DNA of 49,681 nt, from assembly GCF_010550605.1 (NCBI RefSeq), contig NZ_JAAGNI010000388.1, positions 1-49,681 on the forward strand. The letters run 5' to 3'. The DNA comes from Streptomyces sp. SID9727. GTDB lineage: Bacteria > Actinomycetota > Actinomycetes > Streptomycetales > Streptomycetaceae. The notes beneath the pieces were generated by a model. That model was not told where the DNA came from and searched no databases. It worked only from the letters and a program-made list of their open reading frames with translations. Positions 23,713-32,673 of the stretch are shown here, one piece after another. Positions within the stretch are counted from its first letter, which is position 1. The number at the start of each line of letters is the position of its first letter. The translations under genes were made by a program, and so were the position numbers.

Positions 23713-24440
23713 CAGGCACTCTCCTCCAGGGCGTCGAGCGGCTCGTGCCGGGGCCGTACGGCCTGTCGGGGCACGGCGTCCGGATTGGCGACCGTCACCG
23801 TCCTGCTGACCACCGTGCGCAGAGCGTGCCGGCGTTGCTCGGCGGCGAAGCTGAGTGGTTGATCACGCTGGTAGTCGGCGTCTGTCTCCTGCTCTTCGGC
23901 CTCTCGGAGAACGGTCAGCGGCACCGTGGCCTTGCCCTGGTACTGACGGCGGTACCAGGCGGCCGCCTGCCACGGCTCGTCCGCCAGCGCCTGGTGAAGC
24001 GAGTCCCCGTCGCGTACGCCCAACTCCACCGGCTGCGCGGGCGGGCAGGAGCGGCGGCCGAGGAACGGCGGATACACCGGAGCCCGCAAGGACGCGTGCA
24101 GGTGGGTGAGCAGACCGGTCTCGCCTGCCACTGCCGCCACGAACACCGCGTCGGCCAGGTAGAAGCGTTCGGACAGCGGCATGGAGGTGCCGGTGACCGC
24201 GTGATGCGCCGTCTGGAAGTCCCTTACACGGCTTCCCGGTTGGTCGATCCGAACACCGAACCTCAGGCTGCTGAGGGCGGCCAGCGCCGCGTCGTCGCCC
24301 CGCTCCATGCCTGCCGCCGCCGCGAGCAGACCGATCACTCCGCTCTTCGTGGGCGCCGACTCCGTGGTGCGGCGAGCGAAGCGGGCGGACGAACCCCAGG
24401 ACTGCAAGGGGCCCGCCAGCCTCAGGGTCAACACGCTCAT
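23712..24440 (-). CDS. cas5e: Cascade subunit Cas5e
   Basis: 242 aa from ATG at 24440, with ATGA overlap with the cas7 stop; upstream in-frame codons would lie inside cas7 and are rejected. The N-terminus LTLRLAGPLQSWGSSARFA and PTKSGVIGLLAAAAG are hallmark Cas5 sequences. It caps the 5' handle of the crRNA and links Cse1 to the Cas7 backbone. Length matches CasD proteins. Confidence 0.94.
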   Translation of the reverse strand: MSVLTLRLAGPLQSWGSSARFARRTTESAPTKSGVIGLLAAAAGMERGDDAALAALSSLRFGVRIDQPGSRVRDFQTAHHAVTGTSMPLSERFYLADAVFVAAVAGETGLLTHLHASLRAPVYPPFLGRRSCPPAQPVELGVRDGDSLHQALADEPWQAAAWYRRQYQGKATVPLTVLREAEEQETDADYQRDQPLSFAAEQRRHALRTVVSRTVTVANPDAVPRQAVRPRHEPLDALEESA

Positions 24441-25654
24441 TCCGGCTTCTCCAGGCGCTCGGCGACGGCCTGTCCCACCGAGGCGACGAGTGCGCCGAGG
24501 TTGGAGGACTCCGTGCCGATGTCCGCGAGCTTCCGGGTGTTCGGGCCGACGCGGAGCACCCACGTGAGGGTCGACCCTTCGTCACCGTACGCCCGCTCGA
24601 CGTCCGGGATGTACTCGGCGAGGCGTGCGCACGCCTCGGACATGTGACCGCCGAGGTCTCCTCGTACCGGCTCCTCGAACGCCGCGACGAAGCTGATGGG
24701 ACGGGTGGTGCGGAGCTTGACGACGACGGCGTCGGGCAGCGTGTGATGACCGAACGTGTTGATCTTTCCGGTGGGCAGGGATTCGATGAAGCCGTGTACG
24801 AACGCCTCGGCTGCCCGGCGCACCGGGGTGGCCCTGGACTCGTCCTCCTGCAGCCCCTCCCCCAGGTTGGCCGCCAGCTGGTGGATGCCGAGGGCCGCGT
24901 AGCGATAGAGCGTCGCGGAGTTGAAGTCGACGGTGCCGATCATTCCGGCGCCCGGCTCGGTGTCCTTGTTGTGGTCGTCCACCGCCGTGTAGTAGTCGGA
25001 CTCGTTGTCCACGCGGTGAACGCTGATGGCGTGGGCGACCTGCACCGCCGCGTCCACGTTGAAGTCGGTGGAATCCGCGACCATGCGTCCGAACAGCGCG
25101 ATGTCGACCGAGTGCCGGGTGTCCGCGATCTGCTTCACCCGGGCCTTGTTGTCCTTGTCCTTCAGGAACTCGGCGATGTCGGCGGCGCCTTCGACGGCGA
25201 ACCGGGCCAGCCCGTCGAGCTGACGGGCACTGAGGAAGACCAGGTACTTGGCCTGTGCCGCCGCTTCCCGCGTCTCCTCGTCACCGGCGTCCTCTGCCGT
25301 CGACTTCTTCCCGGAGCCTTTGCGCTTGGGCACTTCGATCTTGAGCCCGGTGGCTGTGATGACCGCGGCCGCCAGCTCCAGGGCCTCGGGCTCGGGGATG
25401 GCCCCGTCCTGCTCGTGAATGCGGTCGGCCAGAATCTCGACCACCTTTTTGGTCCGGACGCCCAGTTCGCTCGGGTCGAGAAGCTTCTTCGTCTTGAAGT
25501 AGTCGCGGGTGGCCTTCTTCCACGCTTGGCTGGATACGCGAGCGCGGGGCACGCCGCCGTACACCGAGGACTTCGGGGAACCGGTGTCGTCACGGTTCAG
25601 ATTGCTCGGTGGAACGGTCTGGAGGGCGTGCACATCGAGGTAGAAACGGTTCAC
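24437..25654 (-). CDS. cas7e: Cascade backbone subunit Cas7e (Cse4/CasC)
   Basis: 405 aa from GTG at 25654, preceded by AAGGACG. The start VNRFYLDVHALQTVPPSN and LNRDDTGSPKSS are the conserved N-terminus of Cse4, and VSSQAWKKATRDYF follows. Six copies are expected to coat the crRNA spacer. An internal charged linker (KRKGSGKKSTAEDAGDEE, about residue 100) is a variable loop. The longer open frame upstream overlaps cse2 and is not coding. Confidence 0.94.
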   Translation of the reverse strand: MNRFYLDVHALQTVPPSNLNRDDTGSPKSSVYGGVPRARVSSQAWKKATRDYFKTKKLLDPSELGVRTKKVVEILADRIHEQDGAIPEPEALELAAAVITATGLKIEVPKRKGSGKKSTAEDAGDEETREAAAQAKYLVFLSARQLDGLARFAVEGAADIAEFLKDKDNKARVKQIADTRHSVDIALFGRMVADSTDFNVDAAVQVAHAISVHRVDNESDYYTAVDDHNKDTEPGAGMIGTVDFNSATLYRYAALGIHQLAANLGEGLQEDESRATPVRRAAEAFVHGFIESLPTGKINTFGHHTLPDAVVVKLRTTRPISFVAAFEEPVRGDLGGHMSEACARLAEYIPDVERAYGDEGSTLTWVLRVGPNTRKLADIGTESSNLGALVASVGQAVAERLEKPE

Positions 25655-25748
25655 GAGACGTCCTTGTCGTACGAGCTGATGTGTGGAGGCTGTCGGGCCG
25701 GGTCGACGGAATGCCGGCCGTTCGAGGAGTACGGGCCGCGTGGACGCG

Positions 25749-26420
25749 TCAGTCGTCCGCCGGCGCATCGCCGCCGGGCTTCTGGCCGTCGTCCTCCTTC
25801 TCCCCCTGCCAGGCGTGAAAGGACCGCCCCCATTCCCTGCGTACCTGGTCGGGGCCGTCGGGCCACTGCCAGGTGTAGAGCTGCCCGGCCAGCAGCACAT
25901 AGTCGAGGGAGAACCGCTCGCGGCGCAGGAGCAGAACGATGTCCCTCAGCCGTTGGGCCAGGATGGTCACGTCGGGCGCCGCACCCGCCCGGACCAGCCG
26001 CTTGCGCAGCGGGTCGTCGATCTCACCCGGCTTCATCATGCGGCGCACCCCGGCACCGAGGCCGCGAGGCTTTCCGCGGCTCCCTTGTTCGTGCATCCCC
26101 GCTTCCCTGCGGGACTGCTGGTGCAGCGCCCACAGCGTGAGGGCGACATGGAGGGCGTTTTCCGCACGTTCGAGTTCGGCTTCGCTCAGTTCGCGCGCGC
26201 CGTCGCAGGGAACGTGCAGGGACGAGGTGTCGATGAGATTCCACAGGTCGGGCACGCGCTCCGGCGCCTGGCCGGCGCCTCTGCGCAGCCTGGCAAGGGC
26301 CGCGACCGCGCTCGGAACGTCTTTCAGGTATCCCGGTTGATAGAGGGCGATGCGTTGACCGGCAAGCTGTTCTACCCGCTTGCGGGGCGTGAGCTGAGCG
26401 GGGGTGGTGATCGTCGTCAT
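25749..26420 (-). CDS. cse2: Cascade small subunit Cse2 (Cas11)
   Basis: 223 aa from ATG at 26420, ATGA overlap with the cse1 stop. All-helical Cse2 family protein: PRKRVEQLAGQRIALYQ, AVAALARLRRGAGQAPE, and FSLDYVLLAGQLYTWQ near the C-terminus are typical. Two copies form the belly of Cascade and stabilise the displaced DNA strand. It has a Gly/Lys/Arg-rich insertion (GSRGKPRGLGAGVRRM) in the middle and an acidic tail. The 94-bp gap before cas7 is the largest inside the operon. Confidence 0.92.
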   Translation of the reverse strand: MTTITTPAQLTPRKRVEQLAGQRIALYQPGYLKDVPSAVAALARLRRGAGQAPERVPDLWNLIDTSSLHVPCDGARELSEAELERAENALHVALTLWALHQQSRREAGMHEQGSRGKPRGLGAGVRRMMKPGEIDDPLRKRLVRAGAAPDVTILAQRLRDIVLLLRRERFSLDYVLLAGQLYTWQWPDGPDQVRREWGRSFHAWQGEKEDDGQKPGGDAPADD

Positions 26421-28138
26421 ACGTGCCCCTCGGTGGCAAGCGCGGCGGCGGGCGCGACGGCCTCCGGTTCGCCGTCGGTCTCCGTCGTCGGTCGGTCGGG
26501 TTCCTGGGCACGGCCCGTGCAGGTGTCGAGCCGGTGGCGGAACCAGTTGCCGGCGAGACCGGCGTTCAGCCATTCCGTACGCGACTTGACCGTGATGAGC
26601 ACGCCCTGCCAGGCGGCATCGCCGGCCCGGTCGATGAGGCCGTCACCCAGCCGGGACACGATCTCGTGCACCTGTCTCTGCCAGTCGGCCCGTGCCGCGT
26701 ACGGGTCCGTGCAGCCGTCCATGCCTGCCAGCCAGGTCCGGAAGTGGGTGCCCAGCACGTGGAAGCCCGTGTCACGGGCCGTGGCCCGGGGGCCGTCGCT
26801 TTCGGTACCGGCGGCGCGGGCGAGGTTCGTCGCGAGGTCCCCGAGTGCCATGACGGCGTTCTCGGCGTCGGTCACGGCGCTGATCGCCTGCTCCGCGTAT
26901 TCGCTCTTGCGCTCGTGGAGCAGGACGACTGCCAGGGGCACGTGGTCGTCGACGACCTCGTCGATCACTGACTGCTGCGTCCCGTACTGGGCGCCGACGA
27001 TCCGCGCCCTGACCAGGTAGCCCTCGTCCAGCTCGCCGTCCGTCACCAGTTGCGCGATCCACTCGAAGAGTCTGGGCGGGAGGTAGTCGGCGGCTTCCGC
27101 GCCCTGTGCGGGTGCGCCCCTGTTGGCGATCAAGGATCCGAGCCCCCGCCATGCCGAGCGGGTCGGGTCGTGCTCGCGTGGCATGTAGGCGGTCGCCTCG
27201 CCGTGCTTCTTCTCCTGCGTCCTGCTGCGTCGCCAGGCGGTCATCGGCTCGCAGCCGTGCTTGTTGCGGGCGGTGAGCGGGTCTCCGTAGCCGAGAACCA
27301 CGCCGTGGACGCCGTCGCCATCCGCATGCAGCAGGATGCGCCGGGTCTGCCAGGTGTAGAGGTCGCGGACGCCGGTGGGACGGCGTACGGGCTCGGCGCC
27401 CGGGCCACATGCCGTGCGTCGCCAGGCGGGGAGGTCGTCGCCGGCGTCCCAGTCGCTGAGGCCGACCGTGACCGCGGGCGCCACCATGTTGAGCAGAAGC
27501 GTCTCCCGCAGCGTTTCCCCCTCGGCGAAGACACCTCCCAGGGTGCCCGCCCAGCCCACCCCGAGCGGGTAGACCTTGCCCTTCTTGGCCCGGTCGTCGC
27601 CCACGACACCGGTCTTGATGCCGGACGTGTCGTACGCGTGCGCGTGCACGATCCAACGGGCGGCCTCGGCGTACGTCAGCCGGTCGGCCCCGGGCATACG
27701 AGAGCTGAAGAACGGTGCCCCGTTGGGCACGTCGGCCACGATGCGGTTCAGGGGCGAGACCTCGCCCTTCGCCGTGTGCAACCCGGCCACCTGGAAGAAC
27801 GGCGTACGGGCGTGGAAGAGGTCGAAGCGTCCGCGATGCTCGTCGAGGTAGTCCCCGACCGGTGCGAAGCAGTCGTCATCGGCCCACAACTCCGCCCAGT
27901 GGTCGGTGTCCCCTGGTCCGTCGAGCGCATCGTGGGCGACGGCGAGCAGGAGCCGTAACAGGGCGAACTCCTGGGTGGGCAGGTCTCCGACGATCCGGCG
28001 CACCTCGTGGGCCTCGCTGAACACCTCCCGCAGCGACATCTCGACGTGTTCGCCATCCAGGCGCAGAACCGGAATCCACGGCTCCGATGTGAGGTCGAAC
28101 GACAGCGCGCGGGCCGCGTTTTCATCTGTGTCAGTCAC
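26417..28138 (-). CDS. cse1: Cascade large subunit Cse1 (Cas8e)
   Basis: 573 aa from GTG at 28138, overlapping the cas3 stop by 8 bp. The N-terminus FDLTSEPWIPVLRLDG is the Cse1 signature, with LHARTPFFQVAGL, the long central loop region and a C-terminal four-helix bundle. It recognises the PAM and recruits Cas3. Length is somewhat above E. coli CasA (502 aa), as in other actinomycete homologs. The PAM cannot be read from this window. Confidence 0.93.
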   Translation of the reverse strand: MTDTDENAARALSFDLTSEPWIPVLRLDGEHVEMSLREVFSEAHEVRRIVGDLPTQEFALLRLLLAVAHDALDGPGDTDHWAELWADDDCFAPVGDYLDEHRGRFDLFHARTPFFQVAGLHTAKGEVSPLNRIVADVPNGAPFFSSRMPGADRLTYAEAARWIVHAHAYDTSGIKTGVVGDDRAKKGKVYPLGVGWAGTLGGVFAEGETLRETLLLNMVAPAVTVGLSDWDAGDDLPAWRRTACGPGAEPVRRPTGVRDLYTWQTRRILLHADGDGVHGVVLGYGDPLTARNKHGCEPMTAWRRSRTQEKKHGEATAYMPREHDPTRSAWRGLGSLIANRGAPAQGAEAADYLPPRLFEWIAQLVTDGELDEGYLVRARIVGAQYGTQQSVIDEVVDDHVPLAVVLLHERKSEYAEQAISAVTDAENAVMALGDLATNLARAAGTESDGPRATARDTGFHVLGTHFRTWLAGMDGCTDPYAARADWQRQVHEIVSRLGDGLIDRAGDAAWQGVLITVKSRTEWLNAGLAGNWFRHRLDTCTGRAQEPDRPTTETDGEPEAVAPAAALATEGHV

Positions 28139-31037
28139 GGGTCACCTCAAGGCCGTCGCTCTCGCTGTAGCTCAGGGAAAAGCCTGCCAGGTGGGTCTGA
28201 CAATCCTCGTCGAGCGCGAGAATCAGCTGGCCGGAGAGCCAGTGGCTGTCCTTCGCCTGCCAAGCGGGTACGTACAGTTCCTCCAGTTCGGCGATGGCCC
28301 GCTCCATGACGCCGGCGTACGAGAACTGCATCGGCAGCCTCAGCCCGCAACTCGCCGCCGCACGCGCCGCCTGCCGGGTCGGCACCTGGTCCAGCGGGAG
28401 TTCCAGGTTCCCGAGGGGTCTACCGTTCCGGTCCGGTCCGAGCCAGGGAACGGTGGTCAGCGCCCCGTCGGCCCGCCGCCGCACCACCAGGACCTCCAGG
28501 CCGTCCCTGGTGTCACGGACCTGGGCGCGCCCGGCCGGGCTGTCGTCGGTGTCACCCACCCCGGCGGCGACCCATCCGAACAGCGGTCGGCCCGGCGCAC
28601 CCACCTTGCCCAGCCGGAACACGGCCGCACGCTCGGCCTGGTCGGCAAGGTGCCGCTCGCGATGCCAAAGGGCGTCGGCCATCGCGTCCGCCCAACCGGC
28701 GGGCACCTCGGCGTCGTCCGCGTACGCGCCCTGGACGAGCGGGCAGATGTCGTCGGGCAGCCGTACGGGACGTTCTGCACCCTGCTTGAGGTGCGGCAGG
28801 AGCACCGCGGCCGATCGCAGCAGCGCGTACGCCCCGTACACGGCGACCGACCCTCGTACGGGCACGGGCACCTCGGCCTGCCAGTCGGCGCCGGTGACCA
28901 GGCAGCGTGCGCGTCGGAGCCGCTCGGGGCGGTTCCGCTGGCCCTCGCCCCGCCGGTGCCGGTGCAGGCGGCCCATGCGCTGGAGCAGGAGGTCGACCGG
29001 GCAGAGATCGGTGACCAGCAGGTCGAAGTCCACGTCGAGGGACTGCTCCGCGACCTGGCTGGCCACGACGATGTGCGGACCGGCCGGACGGCCCTGCGCG
29101 GCGCCGGGCGGCCCGAAGCGCTTGAGGAGACCGGCGTCCTTGGCGGCCCGGTCGACATCGATGAAGCGTGAGTGCGCCACCGTCACGTTCTCGTCGCCGA
29201 ACGTGGCCCGGAGCGCCTTCGCGGTCTCCAGGACCCGGGTGACGGTGTTGCGCACGACGAGTGCGCAGCCACCTCCGTCCAGTTCGTGGGCGAGACGCCC
29301 GACGAGGGCGTCCATTCCGTCGTCGAACGGTTCCAGTACGACGTCCGTGCCACGGCCGGAGGCACCGGGGCCGCGCATGACCGGCGAACCCCCGGGTGTC
29401 ACGGCGGTCAGCAACGGGTAGGCCGTGGCCTCGGCCACGTCCGCGAACGCCTCCGGCGTACCGTCCGTTCCCGCGTACGCCTCGACGAGTTCGCGCCGTC
29501 TGCGGGCGGGAAGGGTCGCGGACAGGATCACCACGGGCACCCCGTACGCACCGAGCCAGGCCAGCACCCGGTCCAGGTAGACACTCATGTACGTGTCGTA
29601 CGCGTGCGCCTCGTCGATGACGACGACCTTGCCGGCCACAGCGAGGTGACGCATCGCCAGGTGACGGCTCTTGAGGCCGGCGAAGAGGAGCTGGTCGATG
29701 GTTCCGGCGACGAATGACGCCAGCATGGCCTTCTTGCGGCCGCGCAGCCAGGCGTGCGCGACGAACCCTGCGGGTGCGGCGTGCCGCGTCTCCTCGGCGT
29801 CGAGATCGACGGCGACGATCCGCTGGTGGATGTCACGCATGAGGTCGGCGAAGCGCTCGTTCAACGCGGCTTTGGAGTGCGCGAGGAGCACGGTGTGTTC
29901 GGCGTCCCGGGTGGACGGGAGCCGTTCCAGCCACTCCAGGAGGCGGGGGAACATGGCGTTGCCGGTGGCCATGGTGGGAAGGGCGAAGAAGACTCCGCCG
30001 GCCCCGGAGCGGGCGGCGAAGATCTCGGTGACGGCGAGCGCGGCTTCGGTCTTGCCCTCGCCCATGGGTGCCTCGATCACCATCAGCCCCGGCCCGCCCA
30101 TGGAGCGGGCCAGCTCGATGGCGGCTTCCTGCACGGGGCGGGCCTTCGCCCCCTCCGGCAGTCCGAAGCGGGAGCCGATGAGCTGCTGGGCGTCCTCGAT
30201 GGGGTCCGGCGGGGACCAGGGGGCGGGCAGATCCAGCCCGCGCCAGGCGGCGGCGACGCGCTCCTCACCGCTACGGACGGCGTCCTGCGGGAAGTACGGA
30301 AAGAGGTCGGCGTTGCTGGCGATCCAGTCGGCGACGATCACGAGGGAGGTGAGCAGCACCTGTGCGGTCTGCGGCAACCGCACCTCCCGCCAGGCGGCCA
30401 GCCGGTCCCGTACGCGGTACTCGTCGGCACACGCGTCGAGCAGTTCGTCCTGTACGCGCTGCCAGGCGGCGCGACTTGGGCCCGGGCTGCGTAAGAGGTG
30501 CCCGTGCCTCTGCAGCGCGGTGATCTGCCCGGGCTCCGGGGGCACGCCGTGGTGCCCGCCGACGACGACGGTCAGTTGCCCGACCTGCTTCCTGGCCCAG
30601 CCGTGCCGCTCCCGCAACCACTCCCCCAGCAGCGCCTGGCCGGCCAGCCCGTGCGGGGCGATCCTCCGGTCCGGGCCGAGGGCCTTGGCGGAGCGCATCT
30701 GCAACCCGGCGTCCCGCATGCGGTCGGCGAGCGGATCGACCTGGCAGGCGAAGGCGGGCGTGGCCTTCCCGATGTCGTGGACCCCTGCGAGCCAGACCGC
30801 GAGCCGCCGCCCGTCGCGCAGCCCTTCCGGGAGCTCCGAGCTGATGAGCGCCCGAACGTTGGCCGGCAACCACGCGTCCCAAAGCAACCCGGCGACCGCT
30901 GCGCTGTCCTCCATATGCCGCCACAACGGCAACCACCCGTCGGTGCCCCGGTCGTGCTTGGCCCACACGGTGCGGGCGGGGGCGGTGAGCCTGGCGCGGA
31001 GGCCGGGGTGGGGGGTGGAGTGGCTTGCGGTGGTCAT
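28131..31037 (-). CDS. cas3: Cas3 HD nuclease-helicase
   Basis: 968 aa from ATG at 31037. N-terminal HD domain: His41, His87-Asp88 (GVHDIGKATPAF), His162-His163 and Asp237. SF2 helicase: Walker A MGEGKTEAAL (about 325-334), DEAH at 475-478 (VVVIDEAHAYD), SAT at 506-508 and a QRMGRLHRHRR motif VI. Nuclease and helicase parts are both intact. It degrades target DNA after recruitment by Cascade. First gene of the cas operon; its start lies 231 bp from the first repeat, so the cas promoter and the array leader share one divergent region. Confidence 0.95.
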   Translation of the reverse strand: MTTASHSTPHPGLRARLTAPARTVWAKHDRGTDGWLPLWRHMEDSAAVAGLLWDAWLPANVRALISSELPEGLRDGRRLAVWLAGVHDIGKATPAFACQVDPLADRMRDAGLQMRSAKALGPDRRIAPHGLAGQALLGEWLRERHGWARKQVGQLTVVVGGHHGVPPEPGQITALQRHGHLLRSPGPSRAAWQRVQDELLDACADEYRVRDRLAAWREVRLPQTAQVLLTSLVIVADWIASNADLFPYFPQDAVRSGEERVAAAWRGLDLPAPWSPPDPIEDAQQLIGSRFGLPEGAKARPVQEAAIELARSMGGPGLMVIEAPMGEGKTEAALAVTEIFAARSGAGGVFFALPTMATGNAMFPRLLEWLERLPSTRDAEHTVLLAHSKAALNERFADLMRDIHQRIVAVDLDAEETRHAAPAGFVAHAWLRGRKKAMLASFVAGTIDQLLFAGLKSRHLAMRHLAVAGKVVVIDEAHAYDTYMSVYLDRVLAWLGAYGVPVVILSATLPARRRRELVEAYAGTDGTPEAFADVAEATAYPLLTAVTPGGSPVMRGPGASGRGTDVVLEPFDDGMDALVGRLAHELDGGGCALVVRNTVTRVLETAKALRATFGDENVTVAHSRFIDVDRAAKDAGLLKRFGPPGAAQGRPAGPHIVVASQVAEQSLDVDFDLLVTDLCPVDLLLQRMGRLHRHRRGEGQRNRPERLRRARCLVTGADWQAEVPVPVRGSVAVYGAYALLRSAAVLLPHLKQGAERPVRLPDDICPLVQGAYADDAEVPAGWADAMADALWHRERHLADQAERAAVFRLGKVGAPGRPLFGWVAAGVGDTDDSPAGRAQVRDTRDGLEVLVVRRRADGALTTVPWLGPDRNGRPLGNLELPLDQVPTRQAARAAASCGLRLPMQFSYAGVMERAIAELEELYVPAWQAKDSHWLSGQLILALDEDCQTHLAGFSLSYSESDGLEVTRD

Positions 31038-31267
31038 GGGTCATGGATACAGGAGGGGGTCCCGGCGAGATGTTCATACGATGAAAATTGGAGAGGTTAA
31101 GGGGTAGTTGTCACGAAGATCCTGCGGCAGCGACGGGCAACGTCTATGATGCCCTCGCGACTTGGACAACTTGATGAGTCAATGGGCAACTTGGGGCGGT
31201 TATGCCGGATTCCTCGAAAGTGGTCAGAAACGACCTCCTCGCCGAGTAACGTCGCAGGTCACGCAGG
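31038..31267 (+). promoter_or_regulatory. CRISPR leader and divergent cas promoter region
   Basis: 230 bp between cas3 and the first repeat, clearly AT-richer than the flanking genes, as expected of a leader. A -10-like TATGAT lies at 31145-31150 on the plus strand and would give a leader RNA of about 110 nt before repeat 1; no good -35 is seen. Two 12-bp imperfect direct repeats (TGGACAACTTGA at 31163-31174, TGGGCAACTTGG at 31183-31194, period 20) may be host-factor or adaptation-complex anchor sites. The minus-strand cas promoter was not resolved. Confidence 0.65.
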
Positions 31268-31601
31268 CTGCTCCCCGCACGCGCGGGGATGGTCCCCGGC
31301 ACGAAGTCCGGACGCACGCACGAGCTGTCTGCTCCCCGCACGCGCGGGGATGGTCCCGATGCGAATACTCGGTTGACAGATCCCGTCTGCTGCTCCCCGC
31401 ACGCGCGGGGATGGTCCCGACTCGGTCGTGGTCGGTGCGGCCACGTTCTCCTGCTCCCCGCACGCGCGGGGATGGTCCCGACGGCAAGCCGGGCCGGTAC
31501 CGGCTCAAGGGCTGCTCCCCGCACGCGCGGGGATGGTCCCGGCACAAGGCGAAACGCCAGGGCCGCGAGCGCCTGCTCCCCGCACGCGCGGGGATGGTCC
31601 C
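31268..31601 (+). CRISPR. type I-E CRISPR array, 6 repeats and 5 spacers
   Basis: Six identical 29-bp repeats start at 31268, 31329, 31390, 31451, 31512 and 31573, an exact 61-bp period, with 32-bp spacers at 31297-31328, 31358-31389, 31419-31450, 31480-31511 and 31541-31572. The repeat runs from CTGCTCCCC to GGGGATGGTCCC and contains the CCCCGC/GCGGGG hairpin cut by Cas6e. Orientation by comparison with the E. coli I-E repeat puts transcription on the plus strand, away from cas3. Even the distal repeat is undamaged. No spacer resembles another part of this window by eye. Confidence 0.97.
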
Positions 31602-31626
31602 GGCGTCATCGTCACGGTGACGCCGG
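31600..31626 (+). terminator. hairpin at the distal end of the array
   Basis: A 9-bp perfect stem (31600-31608 with 31618-31626) and 9-nt loop begin within the last two bases of the sixth repeat. It is positioned to end array transcription; no U-tract. It occupies the place where a sixth spacer would be. Confidence 0.5.
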
Positions 31627-31719
31627 GGCTGCTTCAAGTCGGCCGCCGCCCCTGAGCACTGGATCCGAAGACCACGCGGGGAACCCCACCCCCGAAGAAC
31701 CGGCGCACGCGGCGCCCCC
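31627..31719. other. region between array and LysR gene
   Basis: About 90 bp with no recognisable gene, complete repeat or promoter. CGCGGGGAACCCCAC near 31677 faintly recalls the repeat 3' half but is too weak to call. Confidence 0.4.
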
Positions 31720-32673
31720 TCACCCCGGCAGCAAACTCCCCCGCCGCCCCAGCAGGAACTTCTTGAACGCCGCCACCGGGGCCGTGTCCGGGTGCCCGTC
31801 CAGCCAGGCCACCCCGATCTCGCGCACCGCCCTCGGGGCCGTCACCGACAGTTCCACCACGCCTGGGCGGGCCACCGCCGGGGGTGGGAGGAGGGCCACG
31901 CCCAGGCCCGCCGCGACCAGGCCGCGCAGGGTCTCCGCCTCCTCGCCCTCGAAGGCGACGCGGGGGACGAAGCCCGCTGCCGCGCAGAGGTCGTCCGTGA
32001 TGCGGCGGAGGCCGTAGCCGGGTTCCAGGGTGACGAAGGTTTCGTCGGCGGCTTCGGCGAGGCGGATGCGGCGGCGGGTGGCGAGGGGGTGGTCCTCGGG
32101 GACGACCAGGCGGAGCCGCTGTTCGTCCAGGCGGCGGGTGACCAGGTCGGGGGCGTCCGGGACCGGGGAGGTGAGGCAGAGGTCGAGGCCGCCGGCGCGA
32201 AGGCGTTCGATCATGGCCTCGCCGTAGTTCTGGACGAGCTGGAAGCGGACCCGGGGGTGGTCGGCCCGGAAGGCGCGGATGAGGGCGGGGACGGTCTCGG
32301 AGCCCATCGTGTGGAGGAAGCCGAAGGCCACCTTGCCCGCGGTGGGGTCGGCGTCGGCGCGTACCGAGTCGGCGGCCTTCTCCACCTCCGCGAGGGCGCG
32401 CTCGGCCGAGCCGAGGAAGGTGCGGCCGGCCGGGGTCAGGGAGACCGTGCGGCCCTTGCGCGCGAACAGGGCGACGCCCAGGTCGTCCTCCAGGCGCACC
32501 ATCGCGCGGGAGAGGGTGGACTGCGGGACGCCCAGTTCCTGGGCGGCGCGTGTGACGTGCTCGTGGCGGGCGACCGCCTCGAAGTACGCGAGGCGCGGTG
32601 CGAGGACCGCGCGGATGTCTTCTTCGTAACTGCTCGGTGACAGCCGGGGCTGTGAGCTGCGTTGATGCGCCAT
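31720..32673 (-). CDS. LysR-family transcriptional regulator
   Basis: 317 aa from ATG at 32673. N-terminal LysR winged HTH: RLAYFEAVARHEHVTRAAQE, then LGVPQSTLSRAMVRLEDDL and GVALFARKGRTVSLTPAG. The C-terminal substrate-binding domain has FGFLHTMGSETVP and VPEDHPLATRR. It is divergent from an MFS exporter gene, the classical LysR arrangement in which the regulator controls the neighbour. Effector unknown. Likely acquired or retained together with the adjacent exporter; no relation to the CRISPR system is evident. Confidence 0.9.
   Translation of the reverse strand: MAHQRSSQPRLSPSSYEEDIRAVLAPRLAYFEAVARHEHVTRAAQELGVPQSTLSRAMVRLEDDLGVALFARKGRTVSLTPAGRTFLGSAERALAEVEKAADSVRADADPTAGKVAFGFLHTMGSETVPALIRAFRADHPRVRFQLVQNYGEAMIERLRAGGLDLCLTSPVPDAPDLVTRRLDEQRLRLVVPEDHPLATRRRIRLAEAADETFVTLEPGYGLRRITDDLCAAAGFVPRVAFEGEEAETLRGLVAAGLGVALLPPPAVARPGVVELSVTAPRAVREIGVAWLDGHPDTAPVAAFKKFLLGRRGSLLPG

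Noticed and set aside
26420..31037. A hidden toxin/antitoxin (CreTA-like) pair inside the cas operon
   Set aside because: Cas3, Cse1 and Cse2 genes overlap with no intergenic room, and the only gap (94 bp before cas7) has no convincing small frame or repeat-like sequence.
31629..31657. Possible seventh, degenerate CRISPR repeat (CTGCT at 31629)
   Set aside because: Only five bases match and the spacing is 5 bp off the 61-bp period; the hairpin at 31600-31626 explains the region better.
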